Below, piece by piece: positions 12,870 through 14,377 of a stretch of 14,377 nucleotides of DNA. The position numbers and the translations under genes were made by a program. This DNA is from JACCUZ01 sp038246575 (GTDB lineage: Bacteria > Actinomycetota > Actinomycetes > JACCUZ01), in the NCBI GenBank assembly GCA_038246575.1, contig JBBRVU010000101.1, forward strand, positions 1 through 14,377. Direction: 5' to 3'. Below the pieces are notes generated by a model that saw nothing but the letters and a program-made list of their open reading frames with translations, had not been told where the DNA came from and ran no database searches. Every line of letters starts with the position of its first letter. The stretch's first letter is position 1.

Positions 12870-13982
12870 TCACGACGGCTTGTCGGCCATCCGGCGCCAG
12901 CGGATGCCGGCCTCGATGAACTCGTCGATCTCGCCGTCGAGCACGGCGGTGGTGTTGCCGGTCTCCTGCTCGGTTCGCAGGTCCTTCACCATCTGGTACG
13001 GGTGCAGCACGTAGGACCGCATCTGGTTGCCCCACGAACCGCCGCTGTCGCCCTTGAGCGCGTCCATCTCGGCCTTGTTCTCGGCCCGGCGGCGCTCGAG
13101 CAGCCGCGACTGCAGCACGCGCAGCGCCGCGGCCCGGTTCTGGATCTGGGACTTCTCGTTCTGGCACGAGACGACGATGCCGGTCGGGAGGTGGGTGATG
13201 CGCACCGCCGAGTCGGTCGTGTTCACCGACTGGCCGCCCGGGCCGGATGAGCGGAACACGTCGATGCGCAGGTCGTTCTCCGGGATCTCGATGTGGTCGG
13301 TCTGCTCGGTCACTGGCAGCACCTCGACACCGGCGAAGGACGTCTGCCGCCGGCCCTGGTTGTCGAACGGCGAGATCCGCACGAGGCGGTGCGTGCCCTG
13401 CTCGACCGACAGCGTGCCGTAGGCGTAGGGCACCTTCACCTGGAAGGTGGCCGACTTCAGACCGGCCTCCTCGGCGTAGGACGTGTCGAGCACGTCGGTG
13501 GGGTAGTTGTGCCGCTCGGCCCAGCGCAGGTACATCCGCATCAGCATCTCGGCGAAGTCCGCAGCATCGACACCGCCCGCCTCGGAGCGGATGGTCACGA
13601 GCGCCTCGCGCTGGTCGTACTCCCCCGCCAGCAACGTGCGCACCTCGAGCTCGCCGAGCGACTTGCGGATCGACCCGAGCTCGACCTGAGCCTCGGTCAG
13701 GGTGTCCGCATCGGACTCGGACTCGGCCAGCTCGAAGAGCACCACCACGTCGTCGAGGCGGCGGCGCAGTGACTGGACGCGGTTGATCTCGCCCTGCACG
13801 TAGGACAGCCGGCTGGTGACGTCCTGGGCGTGGTCCTGGTCGTCCCACAGGTCCGGCGCGGCCGCCTGCTCGTTGAGGTCCGCCAGCTCACGGCGCAGCT
13901 CATCGAGGTCAACCACCGCCTCGATGCTCAGCAGCGTCTGGTCGAGCTCCTTGAGCTCCTCGGAGACGTCGACGGCTGCCAC
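12870..13982 (-). CDS. prfB: Peptide chain release factor 2 (RF2)
   Basis: This 370-residue protein recognises UGA and UAA stop codons and triggers peptide release on the ribosome. The stop-codon recognition tripeptide SPF (204-206) marks it as RF2 rather than RF1, and GPGGQSVN with GGQ at 249-251 is the catalytic loop. The N-terminal coiled region ends in PDLWDD. The reading frame is continuous from GTG 13982, so the programmed +1 frameshift that autoregulates prfB in E. coli is absent. A TACCGT hexamer lies 8 bases upstream of the start. It follows the RCK gene by 38 bases and precedes ftsE by about 450 bases. Confidence 0.97.
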   Translation of the reverse strand: MAAVDVSEELKELDQTLLSIEAVVDLDELRRELADLNEQAAAPDLWDDQDHAQDVTSRLSYVQGEINRVQSLRRRLDDVVVLFELAESESDADTLTEAQVELGSIRKSLGELEVRTLLAGEYDQREALVTIRSEAGGVDAADFAEMLMRMYLRWAERHNYPTDVLDTSYAEEAGLKSATFQVKVPYAYGTLSVEQGTHRLVRISPFDNQGRRQTSFAGVEVLPVTEQTDHIEIPENDLRIDVFRSSGPGGQSVNTTDSAVRITHLPTGIVVSCQNEKSQIQNRAAALRVLQSRLLERRRAENKAEMDALKGDSGGSWGNQMRSYVLHPYQMVKDLRTEQETGNTTAVLDGEIDEFIEAGIRWRRMADKPS

Positions 13983-13990
13983 GTCCGCTT

Positions 13991-13996
13991 ACGGTA
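13991..13996 (-). promoter_or_regulatory. Candidate -10 element of prfB
   Basis: TACCGT on the minus strand fits TANNNT and is followed by eight bases and then GTG 13982. The spacing suggests a leaderless or nearly leaderless transcript. No -35 box is recognised. Confidence 0.35.
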
Positions 13997-14020
13997 CGCG
14001 ACCCAGCGAGTCGCCCGCCC

Positions 14021-14377
14021 TCACTCCGCCCGGTCGCGCGGGGTGGAGATGTGGATGATCCGGTCGCCGTCCTGCAGTCGGGACACCTCCGGCTCGTCGA
14101 AGGGGTGCGGCAGGCCGCCCCGGACCACGGCGAGGACCTGGGTGGCCAGCGAGCGGGGCGAGAGACCGATCTCGTCCGGCTCGATGTCTCGTTCGACGAG
14201 GTCGAGCCCGCTCCCGAACGCGATCATGTCCTCGACGAGTGCGACGGTTGCCGGACTCCCGGTCGCCAGACCGAGCAGCCGGCCGGCGGCGGCCGAGGCG
14301 GTGATGACCGAGTCGGCACCGCTCTGCTTGAGCAGCTCGGCGTTCTCGGCCTCCCGGACCGCGGCGACGATGGTCAC
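14021..14377 (-). CDS. RCK/TrkA-type potassium channel or regulator, C-terminal part (partial)
   Basis: The 118 visible residues are the C-terminal end, and the 5' part lies beyond the window. VAAVREAENAELLKQSGADSVI is the last strand-helix unit of an RCK N-lobe (NAD or nucleotide-binding Rossmann fold). It is followed by the helix SPATVALVEDMI and a TrkA-C-like lobe with LVERDI, LATQVLAVVRGG and DGDRIIHIS. In channels of this type the preceding half holds a two-helix pore, but this is not visible here, so a stand-alone Trk/Ktr regulator is possible. It lies 38 bases upstream of prfB on the same strand. The first codon shown is internal, not a start. Confidence 0.82.
   Translation of the reverse strand: MTIVAAVREAENAELLKQSGADSVITASAAAGRLLGLATGSPATVALVEDMIAFGSGLDLVERDIEPDEIGLSPRSLATQVLAVVRGGLPHPFDEPEVSRLQDGDRIIHISTPRDRAE

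Noticed and set aside
13900..13982. Search for the programmed frameshift site of prfB
   Set aside because: The RF2 frame is continuous from GTG 13982 with no internal UGA, as usual in actinobacteria, so no recoding is needed.

Overview
The window is high-GC DNA from an actinobacterium. GC is strongly biased to third codon positions, GTG starts are frequent, the tmRNA carries the tag ADSNQRDFALAA, and the prfB-ftsE-ftsX...smpB order is a known actinobacterial arrangement. The exact order or genus cannot be read from the sequence alone. Most of the window is ordinary chromosome. I see no phage, insertion sequence, CRISPR array or toxin-antitoxin pair.

Left part (1-4480). The tail of a membrane protein, probably a transporter, is followed 12 bases later by a gamma-glutamyltransferase-family gene. 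Three copies of an 18-base repeat form the start of that gene, and each copy begins with a possible start codon. The transferase gene runs tail-to-tail into, and overlaps by 50 bases, a minus-strand cluster. In transcription order the cluster is a potassium-channel-like membrane protein, a small membrane-anchored DUF2510-like protein, and a GAF-EAL cyclic-di-GMP phosphodiesterase. Upstream of the channel gene is a non-coding stretch with three 17-base tandem repeats and one inverted copy of their core.

Middle part (4481-7536). A complete tmRNA gene (ssrA, minus strand, 371 nt) is followed by a zinc-independent quinone oxidoreductase-like gene (minus). Divergent from that is a transmembrane serine/threonine protein kinase with an extracellular sensor-like domain (plus).

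Right part (7549-14377). A minus-strand series reads, in transcription order: an RCK-type potassium channel regulator or channel C-terminus (cut by the window edge), prfB, a short LAATG sorting-signal-like reading frame, ftsE, ftsX, a secreted coiled-coil M23 peptidase, an S41 C-terminal processing peptidase, and smpB. FtsE and FtsX form the ABC complex that controls septal peptidoglycan hydrolysis, and the M23 protein with its long coiled coil is the natural candidate for the hydrolase it drives. prfB, smpB and nearby ssrA serve translation termination and ribosome rescue. Three minus-strand starts in this block (prfB, ftsE, S41) have a TANNNT hexamer 6-8 bases upstream of a GTG, which suggests leaderless transcripts.

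The least routine observations are the start-codon repeat of the transferase gene, the orphan LAATG sorting signal with an apparent frame change between prfB and ftsE, the repeats upstream of the channel gene, and the structured gap between ftsE and ftsX. None of them amounts to a clear new system.
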